Shown: positions 50,592-62,805, numbered from the stretch's first letter. The stretch is 64,000 nucleotides of DNA from Branchiostoma floridae (GCF_000003815.2 NC_049989.1:14212555-14276554), one strand, 5' to 3'. Notes: generated from the sequence alone by a model not told the origin. Numbers and translations: made by a program.

Positions 50592-51922
50592 CATTATACT
50601 ACCAAGGAGGTTAAAAAGGACACCTCCTTGATACTACTAAAGCAAATGTTGTACTCTTTCCCATTCTTGGTAAATTGGTGAACAGCAAGGGGAAAGGGGT
50701 CTTCGTGAAGCGTTATTGATCGTTTTAATTCAACGTTAATCGTTATTTGTTATCCCGAATTCACCGTTAAGCGTTACCAAGAAATTCTTCGTAACAAGTT
50801 ATTATACCCACGAAGTCAAATGCTAGATCAAGGAGGTTAAAAAAATCTTGGCTAGATAGAGCCCCTGAAAATGCGGGAAATGGCATTTCAAACGGGATCC
50901 ACATTTCTAAATTTCTCCGAGCCTCACGGCCTTCGGCACTGGGCATGGTAAAAAATATGTTGCGCCTCGGATGCCAGCTTAGTCTCAAGCAAAATTTACT
51001 CCTCAAATGCATAAAATGAGGTTCCTGCGGACATCCCTTTGACGGGCACTCACGACCGACGACATATGTTGCAAAATATGTTTGGGGCGTGGGTCGTCGC
51101 CCAAAAAACTTTTCTCTCTAATAAAATGCAATTTGATTTAGCTTCGTCGGCCAGGAAAATTTGTCATTCAAAATACAGGAAATTGCGTGCCAGACGGTCC
51201 AGGTTTTAAAATTTCCCCCGGACTTATCTTATCTCGTGCCTTTCGAGCTCGAAATGGTAAAAATATGTCGGGGGGTCCGGTGACGGTCAAATCTACAAAC
51301 ATGTGTAATTTTCATGAAAATGCCGTTAGTCTATCGGAAAAATTTGCCGGAAAATGCAGGAAATAGCATTTCAGAGGATCATAATTTTAAAAAATTTCCC
51401 GGGGGAGCATACCCCCGGACCCCCCTAGGATGCGTCATGCCTTCGGCACTCCATGTCCTAAAAATTTTGTCAGCAGTAGTTCAATATCCCCCATAAGAAA
51501 TTTGCTGCCGCCTCCTCTGTGGTGGGAACAGGGAAGCAAATGCCATTGAGACAGCGGACATTGGCCTGTCATTCCTCCGGGTTCTGGGCATCTTTTCTTC
51601 TCACAATGTCATTAGTCAGATATTTTCAACCATTGAGATAACCTAATCTAGCGTTGTACGAAGAGGAATGAAGGTCAATGTAACTGTTGCTTTGTAACCC
51701 CTTCTGAATTTACCGTTAAGCGTTACCGGGCCTCCTGAATTTACCGTTAAGCGTTACCGGGTCTCCTGAATTTACCGTTAAGCGTTACCAAGACCCCCCC
51801 ATGCAGACCCTCATTATACTACCAAGGAGGTTAAAAAGGACACCTCCTTGACACTACTAAAGCAAATGTTGTACTCTTTCCCATTCTTGGTAAATTGGTG
51901 AACAGCAAGGGGAAAGGGGTCT
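50592..51922. repeat. 111-bp near-identical direct repeats 1220 bp apart, with insert
   Basis: Copies at 50592-50702 and 51812-51922 differ at about one base. Each contains CAAGGAGGTTAAAAAGGACA followed by CCTCCTTG, a short inverted repeat. The 1.1 kb between them holds several GC-rich segments and, at 51700-51800, three 30-bp units with GAATTTACCGTTAAGCGTTA. No frame is recognisable. Confidence 0.85.
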
Positions 51923-52532
51923 GCATGCATTTTTGTGTAAGGTGTAGCAGGTTTTATATTAATCATTCTTAAATCATAGCAAGGACCCCTCTTCTGTCAA
52001 TAGAAAGAGGAGTTTATATGTCATCAAGGAGGTTAAAAAGGACATAACATTTACATGTATGTATATCAGTATTGGTACATGAAATTTGTCGGAATCCAAA
52101 ATTTCATTGTTATTGACAAATTCCGTATCCACATAGCCAAGCGCAAGATTTCTCAAAAGCCTAAAAAAATGTCTGGTTGCATCACTGTTTGCAGCCTAGT
52201 TCAACCACGGTAATACATACATGTATATGAGGCATGTGGGTCAACTTACTGCTAGGCATTGCTGTCTTCCTAAATTTACTGTTAGTAGGGGATGCCAGCC
52301 CTCTTAAATTTAAGTGTTGCCAGGTGCATACCCCTTATGCAGAGTCCTTTGAGTTTGATTGCCTGGCATAAAGTCTAAAATTTAGCACTGAAGTTCATCT
52401 GTGTTGGTTAACAACATTATGAACAAAGGGCTGAACTTTACAAGACCAAGACTGGACTAAGTGTTTATAGGTAACTCCAACAGTCACATTCTGTGTAAAG
52501 TAAAGCAAAACAAGTCCAGCTCTCAAGATTAA

Positions 52533-54262
52533 GGGACCGTACGATATTTATTGGGGGGGGAGGGCTGGTGCGTTGGAAGTCCGATCAAAAAAATTTGTCA
52601 TGGCCCTCCCCCCCATCTGAAAAAAAATTAACATGACCCTCCCCCTCCACCTCAAAAAAATCAACATGGCCCTCCCCCCCGACAGGCATCATTAAAAGGG
52701 TAGAAAAACAACCGATAGACGTCAGGGCACAAGGGCGCCCGGCGTCCAACTGGTACAGCTAGTGTTCTTGCCAGGAATTTTTTCACAGCGTCAGGGCAGG
52801 GGTCCGGGGGCTTGCTCCCCCGGGAAAATTTGGATTTTCAAACCCTCTAAAACAGAATTTCCTGCAATTTGAGAGGAAAATTATGCCCTTGAGATTGGAT
52901 GCCGTTTGCCTTTTTCACGCCCGTTCCTTAGTAATCGACGTCCGCCCTCTCCCCAAAAATACGTTATAACTTTCAGCCGTCCGTGATCTGGCCCGGGTAT
53001 TATTTGTCCAGTCATGTCTATATGAAAATTTTGGGTTATTGATGCTTCCAAACAGGGCTCTAGCCAGTGAGTTTGTCAGCCCATGAAAAAATCCTGCCAA
53101 TTTTTTTCCGGCATTGAATAAAAAAATGTCTACCTCGTGCGATCGATGTTGCGCCCTCCCGCATCAAATACTAGTAGTTTTTCCAGAGGATAGAATCACG
53201 GCGCCATCACAGCTTGTGTTTTTTTTTTAAATTTTTGCCCTATGATTTTACTCAAATTAATTAAATTGGTCGGGTTTTACACGGGCGGGCCGCGCCGTCA
53301 TTTTCCACGAGCGTGCGTTTGTCTCCTGCGACCTCAGGTAACCCCATTTTCGGCATGAAATATTTGCCGGCTGGATTTCTTTTTTACATAGACCAAGAAC
53401 GTTATACATTATACGAAGGAGGGCGATCTGCTGCGTCTTTGGCATTGATCAGTGCCGGTGTAGCCTTCAAGGAGTAGCCAGAAAAGACGTCCGAACGTGC
53501 TGGGCGCTGCGATCGACCATCCGTCTGGGGAGGGGGGCGTGCCGCGCCATGTGCCACTGAGTGCACAGCCGACTCGATCGACGCTTGACAACAATGTTGC
53601 GGCCCCTTTTCCGCTGCAAATTTTACCCTTTTGAAACAAAAGAAATGTTGTAAATAAAAAATAAAGTTTATAGTTTTGGATTCTTTGGATGCGACGTGGG
53701 GTGTGTCGCACATGGGTTCGCAAGTTGTAAAACGTGCCGCGCTCCGCCCCCGTGCCCCAGACAACCGGGATGACCGGGAAGTGAACAATTTGAAGTATAA
53801 ATTGTAAAGGTAGTATTCGTTCTTATAAAGATAGATTTTTAAAAAGATTCCTGATACATTTTGTACACTGGTGGTACAGGTCAGCCTTTCTTTCAAATTT
53901 TTTATGGACACACTCAGCCGAGCGGAGTGCGTCTTTCCAGAAGTCCGAAGACGGAATGACGTATGCCTGGCAGGAACGCTGGTCCGGGGCAGTGCCACTT
54001 TTGGGGGGACATAGGGGGGCGAAGCCCCCCGGAAGCTCTTGCATTTTAGGCTATTCAGGAGGCTTATTTTATCAGTTTTAGGGCCATGTCAAGATATCAA
54101 AACTAAAAATAGTATGAACTATTCTTTTAAAAAAATTAACATGGCCCTCCCCCTATCTAGAAAAAAATTAACATGGCCCTCCCCCCACCTCAAAAAAAAT
54201 TAACATGGCCCTCCCCCCCTAACGCACCAGCCCTCCCCCCCTGATAAATATCGTACAGTCCC
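52533..54262. mobile_element. Harbinger-like non-autonomous element (1.73 kb)
   Basis: The 42-bp terminal inverted repeats (starting GGGACCGTACGATATTTAT at 52533 and ending at 54262) match at about 39 positions. Each side carries TAA, the 3-bp duplication expected of PIF/Harbinger. Both ends also hold about three units built on AACATGGCCCTCCCCC (52585-52690 and 54125-54215), in the same orientation although the termini are inverted. The longest frame inside (198 codons, minus, 53402-53998) resembles no transposase. Confidence 0.8.
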
Positions 54263-54928
54263 TAATTAAGCTTGAACCTTTCAAGGCTATATGCACCAGG
54301 CGTTCCTGTTATTGTTAACTTTAACGCTTACAAAACCTCTAAAAAAAGCAGCCTTTACTGTAAACAGACACCCTACTAAGACTCATAATAAGGGCATCAT
54401 CGAAATGTAAACTGATTGCAATAAACGACGTAGTGGAAAATCGTTTTGACATAACTGAAGAGTTCTATTAATAGCTATTGTGATATTTTGATATTCTTTA
54501 TAAGATCTTTCAGAGGCTAGATCTTGAGGAAACAAGCACCTTTGTACAAGTACTGTTTGGAAACTGGTCGGATATTTGATAGCGTACACTTGATCTGCGT
54601 TTACTTTCACACCTCACATGCTCCAATTAAAGTGTTATTCTTACATCTAGTGATTCCAAACATGTCAACAGATACTAAAGTCTGCCCTGCACTGGAAAAG
54701 GACTCTTAATAAAAAACTTTCATGAGATTTAAGGATAATGATTAAAGTTCGAAGACTTCTCAAGTTCTTTTGGAAAGATACAAGCATTTACGTGGTAAAT
54801 TTGACAACTGTACACATTCCAGAGAAAGATACAAATAGAATTCTAGTCCTATTAGACAACATCAACCTTCAAAGAATCCTCATCTAGCATGTTGTGATAT
54901 TTCTAAGAATAACCTTAAATTGCCTTAC

Positions 54929-55276
54929 CATTTGAAGGAGTTCTTCTTCATTGTCGATGTCTTCTAGAGCCTTGGTCGAGTGTCCTGGGTCATCCCCGTT
55001 GACGTGAGTCTCTGTGTCAGCTCCTTGTTTCTCTCGTGTGTCCATCTTGGCTCTACCAGTACTACTAGGACTCCTACCAATGTTGTTCATGGGTCGAGAA
55101 GTTCTGCTGATGGTTGGGGCTCTGTTTTCCTTTGCTTCCTTGTCTGACGGACGCTTGCTCTTCTCATACTTTCTGGACGCTGATGACCATGTCGTGCTCA
55201 CATCCTCGCGGCAGATGACCTCGCGGATCGCAGCACGAATTTTCTTCCGCTGCGAGAGATCTGTGCAAGATTCCAG
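54929..55276 (-). CDS. SMTN: Smoothelin-like exon 2 (second half of domain 1, first half of domain 2)
   Basis: This exon encodes 116 residues, phase 0 to phase 0, with a CCCCAG acceptor and a GTAAGG donor. It opens with the basic helix LESCTDLSQRKKIRAAIREV, which completes smoothelin domain 1. A serine/lysine-rich linker follows, and the exon ends with ALEDIDNEEELLQM, the acidic first half of domain 2. The exon therefore ends one domain and starts the next, as expected if exon pairs had been duplicated in series. The 8.3-kb intron before it holds the nested Kelch-type gene. Confidence 0.92.
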
Positions 55277-57471
55277 CTGGGGACGAAAGAAGAGAGAGAA
55301 GACGGGTTTCTTAGATTTGCTTCCTAAATACTTGCTTGAGTCAAGGGTCAACAAGAGAGTTGACTTAGCAAGCTGTCTCCAATTCCAGTTCTGAGCCGAC
55401 CAGGACTAGAGCTAGTGCTAAGTACATATCCAACAATGTACAGACTTCAACCCCCTTAAAGTAAATTCCTTAGAGAATACACACCATTAAACTTACATTA
55501 AACTCTTCCTCTATAGAGTAGAAATCGCCCGTGACTAAACATCTTAAGAAAACAGAGAAGCAGGTAAATTAACTTAGGCAGGTGCAAATAAGATTCCAAG
55601 GAGTTGGGTCATTCCTTGGCCGACATGCCTGAGACATATTTGGAACTGTGTCAATGCCAAGGAAATTGGAGGGAAGGAATCTTAATTAGAAACAGTTGCG
55701 ACTGGTTGACAGGTTGCGGTGACATTGAGGATTGGTTGCTATGGTAACTGTTTTTGTTTTAATTGAGAAGTTAAGAATCAAGAACAGGGAGACCGTCATA
55801 TTGGTATGGTGCCAATGTAACAATTCTATGTTACTATGACTATGACACCGATACAAGACAGTTGCTCACACCAACGCAAACTTTTATTCCTGCCAAAGTG
55901 ACATGGCCCAGAAGTTTTTACCTTCGTCAAAAAGGCTACAACAGTTTTTGGTGACGTTTGCGTGTGTTTATCTTTCTTTTTTCCCATGGAAAGCATAACT
56001 CGAAAAGCCGTGGATAGGATCTTTACAATGATATTTCAATAGATGGCTAGGGGTCAGATGGGCCTCCTAGCGGCCTTCTATGGCACTGGAGCAGAATTTG
56101 TTCTAGACATGTTATGGCCATGATTTTTGCGTGGTAGATACTAGTATATCTGTTGTTATTTTAGCTGGCTGGTAGCTAGAGCATGCAATAGAGGTACAAT
56201 TTATACGTTCATACAATACTTATAGTATATGCTGTCGTACATGTATACTCACATATTGACACCTTTTTATTGTATAGAAATAAAAACAAGGGGCCAAGAT
56301 TATCTTCATCAGTTCATGACATGCAATGACACTGTAATTATCATCCATCATTCCATGCCAAATGGATGTCAAACAAGTATGATAAACTGAAGGCCCAATA
56401 TGTGAGTTAGAAATCCTGGCTATATGTTGCTGTTATATTATCGACTAAATAAATCATCAATCATCTTAACAACATAACTTATTAAGTAAGTGAATCATAC
56501 TATATTGTAAATAATTGCAATGATAATTAGGGTCTTTGCTCTATGAATGTGTCACACCAAATACGCCTGAGAAGTCCAGGAAATCTCTCTCTGTAGCTGG
56601 TGTATTGACAAATATAGGCATCATACCACCCAAACCTGATCCCTGGCCGCCCCAGCTGACTGACATTCCTGTCATTTCTACAGACAGGACAGGCTGGAGG
56701 GGCAAGGCCAGGCGACTCGCCACCGACCTCTGTCTAAACAAGGACCCCTGTTTGCAGAATGGAGGGCAAAATAAGCCAAGAGCCACACTGTCGCCTACCA
56801 CGGAACCATCCTCCATTCCTGTAACACTTCACAGGCTGCACCTGTCCTTGAAGGTTGGTATAATTAGTCTCTCTGTGAACATCAACAAACTTCTGTGTGT
56901 TTCAGGGATGAAAGATTGGGGGAGTATGCTGAGTGCTAAGGCTTGTGATGGAAGGAATTCATAACCAAGTATGCCGGAGTCGAATCCTTAGCCGGGCCAA
57001 CAACATGTCCGCCCGTACATGTACCATCTGTCGTGTGTAGCTGACATTCTTGCTTTGCCGGGGAACCCTAGACTGCTAGAAGTATGTCAATTCTATTCTC
57101 GGCTGATAATATGACCAGATGAAAACTTTCTACAGAACATAATATGCGAAAAAGAGGATCTACTTTATCTGACTCGTTGCATGTCAAAACTGAAAGCTAT
57201 ATTGAGAGCACCAAAACATGGATATAAATAGGCAGAACGAGACAGTGCTATTGGCTACACTACTACTTCCTAAGTTCTAGTACAACTGTACATTGTTCAG
57301 TGTAGAATCTGTAACATGATAAGAATTGTGTCTTCATCCTCACAGGTTCCTCACATCAAGCCACCAAACAAAGAAGAAATCATCATTACGACCAGGCATC
57401 TGAAGAGCCAGCATCTGCATCATTGTTGCTACTGAAACATAAGTGCGATAAAAGCTTCGTCACCTGTCACC

Positions 57472-59430
57472 ATGGCAACGTGCGAAGCCGGCAGCGTGGC
57501 CCCGCTCCTTAAGAAGCAGATCAACCGGCACCACCGCGAGGTTCTCTTCCAGAACCTCAGCTGCCTCCTCAGGGACGAGAGCTTCAGCGATGTCCACGTC
57601 TTAGTCGAGGGAAAGAAGTACGCCGCGAACCGAAACGTGCTGGCGGCCTGCAGCGAATACCTGCAGGCGATTGTTGAATCGGGGCTGACGAGCGAGAAAC
57701 CGGATGTGCTAGAGCTGCCCGACCTAACCACCAATGAATATAAGGCTCTAAACACCCTTGTTTATGAACCAGAGCTCTTCAAGGATCAGCAAGTGCCTGA
57801 CCTTGTCTGTGCATGTGAGAAGCTCCAAATTCCGGTGTGTTTGCATGCCAACACATGTGGCTCCTCCAGAAAGAAGGGTGCCCCGGTCGAGGTGGACGTT
57901 TACCCAGAGCTGCTCGCCGCGGTGAAGGACGACATGCAGAGGATGGTCATGGCGAGGCTGCAGACGTACCGGCGGCAGCGCAAGTTCTCCGACATCTGCA
58001 TCCGCGTCCATCGCAGGAACTTCAAGGCGCACAAGAACGTGCTGGCAGCGGGCAGCATGTACTTTCACACCATGTTCACCTGTGGGATGAAGGAGAGCGC
58101 GCAGGATGCTATAGATCTGAAGGGCGTGACGGCTGGCGGTCTCCGGGGCATCTTAGACTTCATGTACACCTCCGAGATCGCCATCAAGAGAGATAACGTG
58201 CAGGACGTGCTCGCTGTCGCTAGCTTCCTCCAGGTGAAGACACTTCTCGATGCATGCGCACAATTTCTTTACATCCACCTGGACATGGAGAACTGCTGCG
58301 ATGTACTGATCATCGCGGAGGCGTACGGTCTGACGGACTTGGTTAGCACGGTGTACGAGTTCATGGCGACCCACATCGACCCCCGCGACGAGGCGGGCCA
58401 CATCATTCTTCACCAACTTCCACAGAAGCACCTGAATCACCTGAAGAACCTTCCGCAGCAGCTGATCGCAGCTGTCTCCAGCAAGTACATCGGGAATACA
58501 TCCTGGGCGGAAACCCCCGGCCTGTATTACTTCTGCCTGAAGAAAGACACGTGGGTACAGCTGACGACATTACCCGACGAGCTGCGGACTACGGAACACT
58601 TTGAAATCGCTGGAACCGGCGGGTGCATTTACATCGCCGGGGGTCGATCCTTCAACTCACAAATGGTGACAGAAAGCAAGCCTTCTGGAAGAGTCTTTTG
58701 TTTCGACACCAAGACAGATTCGTGGTCTGAACTTGCCCCTCTGTTGATGCCAAGGTATAATTTTGCCTTGACAGCATTTGATGGACATCTGTACGCCATA
58801 GGCGGGTTCACAGCCGACAGTGGGGGGCTGGTCTGCCAGAGACCAAAGGTAAACTGTGTAGAGTGTTATAACATCGAGACGAATACCTGGGAATTTGCAT
58901 GTCCCCTTCCGACCGGCGTGGTAAACCCCACGTCTACGGTTTGCCTCGGACAGATCTACTTGTCGGCGCATCCGTCGTGCTGGGATGACAAGAACCGTCG
59001 GCTGATGTGCTACGATCCCGACACCAATCAGTGGAAGACAATGAAGTACGCGGAGTGGGCGGACATGAAGTTCGAACTGTCGGGGATGCCGCTCGGAGAC
59101 CTGGTCGCGGACCACAGCCACGTTTACGTGGTGGGACAGCAGAAAATCGCCACCTATAACGTCATATCGGGCGAATGGACAGACTGCATAACACTCCCCC
59201 CAAACGGAGCGGCCCAGTCGAGAAACGTCAAACGAGTCCCCAGGGCAATGGGAGGAAAGATCATCAACTTCTGTGACAGAGGTGTGGTCTTGAGCTACAA
59301 CATCAAGAAGAACCAATGGGAAAGACTCTCAGCTTTCCCAGGAGGAATGAACGAGAGTAGTGCAATCATCCGTACATGCACCCTCACAGCAAAACCACTC
59401 AAGGCAGTCAAGACATCAAGAGTTTACTGA
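57472..59430 (+). CDS. Intronless BTB-BTB-BACK-Kelch protein (Kelch-like adaptor)
   Basis: This 652-residue protein is complete in one exon. The ATG (context GTCACCATGG) follows an in-frame TGA at 57433. BTB-BACK-Kelch proteins act as substrate adaptors of CUL3 ubiquitin ligases. BTB 1 is at about 37-125 (FSDVHVLVEGKKYAANRNVL) and BTB 2 at about 172-270 (FSDICIRVHRRNFKAHKNVL). The BACK domain is at about 275-345. Kelch repeats run from about 378 to 625, with recognisable G-G and Y-x(n)-W pairs (CIYIAGG, YAIGGF, NTWEF, NQWKTM, NQWERL). Two BTB domains in a Kelch protein are unusual. The gene lies wholly inside intron 1 of the smoothelin gene on the opposite strand. It is intronless and GC-rich against AT-rich surroundings, which suggests a retrocopy origin or strong selection on codons. 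A possible 5' UTR acceptor (CCTCACAG) is at 57345. It belongs to the KLHL/KBTBD class, but I cannot name an orthologue. Confidence 0.93.
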   Translation: MATCEAGSVAPLLKKQINRHHREVLFQNLSCLLRDESFSDVHVLVEGKKYAANRNVLAACSEYLQAIVESGLTSEKPDVLELPDLTTNEYKALNTLVYEPELFKDQQVPDLVCACEKLQIPVCLHANTCGSSRKKGAPVEVDVYPELLAAVKDDMQRMVMARLQTYRRQRKFSDICIRVHRRNFKAHKNVLAAGSMYFHTMFTCGMKESAQDAIDLKGVTAGGLRGILDFMYTSEIAIKRDNVQDVLAVASFLQVKTLLDACAQFLYIHLDMENCCDVLIIAEAYGLTDLVSTVYEFMATHIDPRDEAGHIILHQLPQKHLNHLKNLPQQLIAAVSSKYIGNTSWAETPGLYYFCLKKDTWVQLTTLPDELRTTEHFEIAGTGGCIYIAGGRSFNSQMVTESKPSGRVFCFDTKTDSWSELAPLLMPRYNFALTAFDGHLYAIGGFTADSGGLVCQRPKVNCVECYNIETNTWEFACPLPTGVVNPTSTVCLGQIYLSAHPSCWDDKNRRLMCYDPDTNQWKTMKYAEWADMKFELSGMPLGDLVADHSHVYVVGQQKIATYNVISGEWTDCITLPPNGAAQSRNVKRVPRAMGGKIINFCDRGVVLSYNIKKNQWERLSAFPGGMNESSAIIRTCTLTAKPLKAVKTSRVY

Positions 59431-59573
59431 ACTTGACAAATTTCTATGTTTTAGTCTTACTACTTAGTACCATTTTTTTAATTTCTTGCTTTATACTTAA
59501 GGAGAGAGACTTTGGGAATATGCAATTTAAACTCTGATGGTATAATTGAATTGGCTTTTGATTTTTAATGTGA

Positions 59574-59940
59574 GGCCACACCAATTTAATTTCTTGGTTC
59601 ACGGATTTTTTCATAAAAAATATGGAGCGAGAGGGCGAAATAAAAATAAAAATAAAAATTGTAAAATGGTTGGGGTAAAGGTAACGGCTAATCCAAAACA
59701 TAAAGAAAAAAAGTTTTCAGCTTGAAAAAAGTACAAAAACACTATTATTGTTCAGTAACAGCACCTGTACCCACACTTTAAGGAGCTTATAATATAAAGG
59801 CCAATTTGCTACACCAGAAAGTTGGTAAATGGTTTCATTAATGGTGAAAATTTGCTGAGTGGTAATTTTTATTTTTATTTTTTTTCCAAAAAAATAGGAG
59901 CGAGCGAATCCGTGAACCAAGAAATTAAATCGGTGTGGCC
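59574..59940. mobile_element. Harbinger-like MITE, GGCCACACC family, copy 2
   Basis: A 34-bp inverted repeat with one mismatch (GGCCACACCAATTTAATTTC and onward) is flanked by TGA on both sides. It lies only about 140 bp after the stop codon of the Kelch-type gene. Its AATAAA-rich interior (about 59640) could be mistaken for, or act as, that gene's polyadenylation signal. A single related end is seen at 18483. Confidence 0.85.
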
Positions 59941-62150
59941 TGAAGGAAGAGAAAATGTTGTTTGGTACATAACATTAACAAAGAGGTACTAAAATACATG
60001 TTTTAATATATAATTACCACATTTTTAGTCCTAAGTTGCAAAATGCCAGAAAAATGAAATTGAAGGTTGGATTGAAATGTATTACCCAAGACATGGGTTT
60101 ATGGCAGAGAAAAATTTATAATGAAGGCTTGTTTTACAACTATATCTTGACTTCATGATTGATTAATAGCTGTGGCAAGTACACATATAAAATCATAAAA
60201 TTCTACTTGCAGTGCTGAGTCGGTAAACAAACTACATGTACCCCAAAAAAGCAAGCCTATTATATCTCTATTCTTTGAATATACTTGAGCATGCGATGGG
60301 TATGAAATACCGGAATAATGCATACAAAATCAGAAAACAAAAGTTTGCTTTTAAATTAAACAGAACATATGTTTTGCTTTCACACATGGAGTTAAGAGGA
60401 ATTTTGCGAAGGTGTGTCGATGGATGAAGGCTGTCAGTCTTTGTAACTATGCAAGCAAAACTACACCTGTTCTAATCCTGTTGATTATCTACCTTCACCC
60501 ACAAGAACTACATTGCTTCAAAGAACAAAGAAGCCATTGTTCAACCAGGTAAATAGTCCTAAGGTTCTTGTGGTTGACTCATAAGGAAAGAATGTCGTGC
60601 TGTAAAAATACAGCGTCCTATATATAGTTACAGGCTTGCTGTATTTTTCTCAATATACGTAACATCGCTATTAAATGTATCAGATACATTTTGAAATGGT
60701 GCTGTACAATTTGATTGATGAAGGACCTATGAGAATGGAAAAAGGTATAAAAGATATGGAACAGAAAAAACGTGATACGTTACAATGGAATGCACAAACA
60801 GTTCACTGTTGATATCTTAAAATCTTTTTGGTTTTACATTTTAGTTATGAAAGTAACTAGTATAAAGTAATATTTGTTTTATTTGGGAAAAATATACCTA
60901 AGAATCAAAAAGTTGACATGTACGTAATATATTGTCATCTTTGCTGTGCAATAATATACAGTTTGGCAAATTTATGTTTTTGCTTCCGGATTTGAGTGTG
61001 TGACATTTATTTGCTATTAAACATTATGTATTTTGTAGTCTGTGGTTTTTTATAAGAATGATTAGAAAAATTTACGAAATGGGAAAAGCCAAAAATTTGT
61101 ACTGAATTGATACATTAAAAGTAAATGTTTTTAGAAAAAAATGTTCGGTCTGAACAGCTGGAAAAAAAAACACAAAATACCTTCTGAAACTGAGAGCATG
61201 TTTTACATGTAACAAATCTACATGAAGAGGAAGTATACATGTATTATCATACAGCAGTCCAAAAACATCTAGCACGTACTATTATTTCCCTTGCATTATT
61301 GTACTAATAGTAATACAGCTTATGTCAAATAAGAGCAACAAATTTATTTTCTCTGCTATCTGATATACAAACAATTTTCAACAAAAAGTATTAAACTCTA
61401 ACTAAGGACTGTTCTTTCTGTTAATTCACAGAAATGTCCAGACCATTACAAATTGCACTTTCAAATAATTAGCTCTAGGCCCTTGCATAGCATAACTGTA
61501 GACAGACCATCGTGCAATCTGAGTTGTCACAGCGACATCATTACCAAAATAGCACTTACCATCACCAGGTGAGATTGAGTACACACTAAGGTTTGTTCAA
61601 GACAAGCACAAAAGGAGACGATAAAGAACACATAATGGGAGACTCCATTTGGAAGGTAGAAAGTACCAAAGAAGACTTACATTTACAACCAAATGGTGCC
61701 TGGCGAAAGACACATACCTGTTAGGCCATTTTGCACTTGTGTGTGTGAACTGTACTCCTGGGGTCAACACACTTGAGTGTTCAAATGTGAGGTACACATA
61801 GGATTTTTTGAGTGGCTGTGACTAGCAAGTACTAGTACTAGCCAGTTTGATAGCATCAACAACTATGATGTAATGCGTACTACTATAATATTCAAGCAGA
61901 CGTTTGGATGATAAACCTTGATATTTTCTAGCTGATTGAATTTCTTATACGATGTGATGACTTTGCTGTGTGGCTTTTTCATCAATTGCAATTTTTTTCT
62001 GCCTGCCCCATTTTTTAAACATGCAAACTTAGATAGAGAAACATTTTGTAACCAGAAACTGTGGTTACGATTTTCCATCCTGACGTCTGCTTGGAGATTG
62101 CTAGTCTACCAGGTGTAACTACAGACACAGTACACATGAATAGTTGCCAT

Positions 62151-62366
62151 GTACTATTATAAATGCAGAAAATTTCACGGTGGTTTAATATTCGCAGTTT
62201 TCGCGGTGACCACTTCACCGTAAACTTAAAACTACCGCAAACATTTTTCCATGGCAGTATTAGACTACAGTGCATGGTGCTACCGCAAACTTAAAACCAA
62301 CGCGAAAAGTCCTTTTTCCCGCTACCGCGAAATTAAATCACCGCGAACCTAAATGCATTTACAGTA
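62151..62366. mobile_element. ACTGTAAATGCA-end MITE, copy 2 (left end worn)
   Basis: The right end is AAATGCATTTACAGT. The interior has the same alternating CGCGGT and ACCGCGAA words as the copy at 49241. The left end is degenerate, so the boundary is approximate. Confidence 0.55.
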
Positions 62367-62665
62367 ACCAATTATAGGACCTTTGCACAGGAGGTATTTT
62401 TGGCAGCATGTCAAGGCAAGCTTCCACCAAGGTTGCAAAGGCAACCTGGCATCTGTCCTGGCATCCACGATACATACCAACGGTTTTCACTTCCAGTCAA
62501 CAGTGGTGCACCCATTACAAATTAACGAATAACTGACTCATTTGACATCATTATATTGGAAGTAGTGAGATGTAAGAAAAAATATCGGCTTTCTCTCCAA
62601 AATCTAACCCTCTTTCAACATCCTTGGTTATATTAAGCCCGGAGACCAGAACACATATACGGAAA

Positions 62666-62805
62666 CAGGAATTCTAGGTAAATATGTCAAAGAGAAAACA
62701 ATTAAGACTTGTCTGGACGTTGTTGTATTAATCGAAATAATGATCAAGACAAGGACTGTTTCTTTTTTGAGGCCTTTACCTTTGGCATATTACCTAGAAT
62801 TCCTG
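62666..62805. repeat. 16-bp perfect inverted repeat
   Basis: CAGGAATTCTAGGTAA (62666-62681) is the exact reverse complement of 62790-62805. It probably marks the ends of a small element of about 140 bp. Confidence 0.6.

Larger units (their letters stand above)
49600..54928 (-). other. Intron 2 (5.3 kb), repeat-dense
   Basis: Nearly half of this intron is repeat: the 111-bp direct repeats with GC-rich insert (50592-51922) and the Harbinger-like element (52533-54262). There is nothing else I can support. Confidence 0.8.

Noticed and set aside
53402-53998. 198-codon open frame on the minus strand
   Set aside because: It lies inside the Harbinger-like element, resembles no transposase, and overlaps another frame; probably chance in GC-rich DNA.
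56536-56964. Overlapping 142- and 91-codon frames upstream of the Kelch-type gene
   Set aside because: They overlap on opposite strands, have low-complexity composition and no known domain. They could at most be part of an untranslated exon.
57837-58196. 119-codon frame within the Kelch-type gene
   Set aside because: It is an out-of-frame shadow of a GC-rich coding region.
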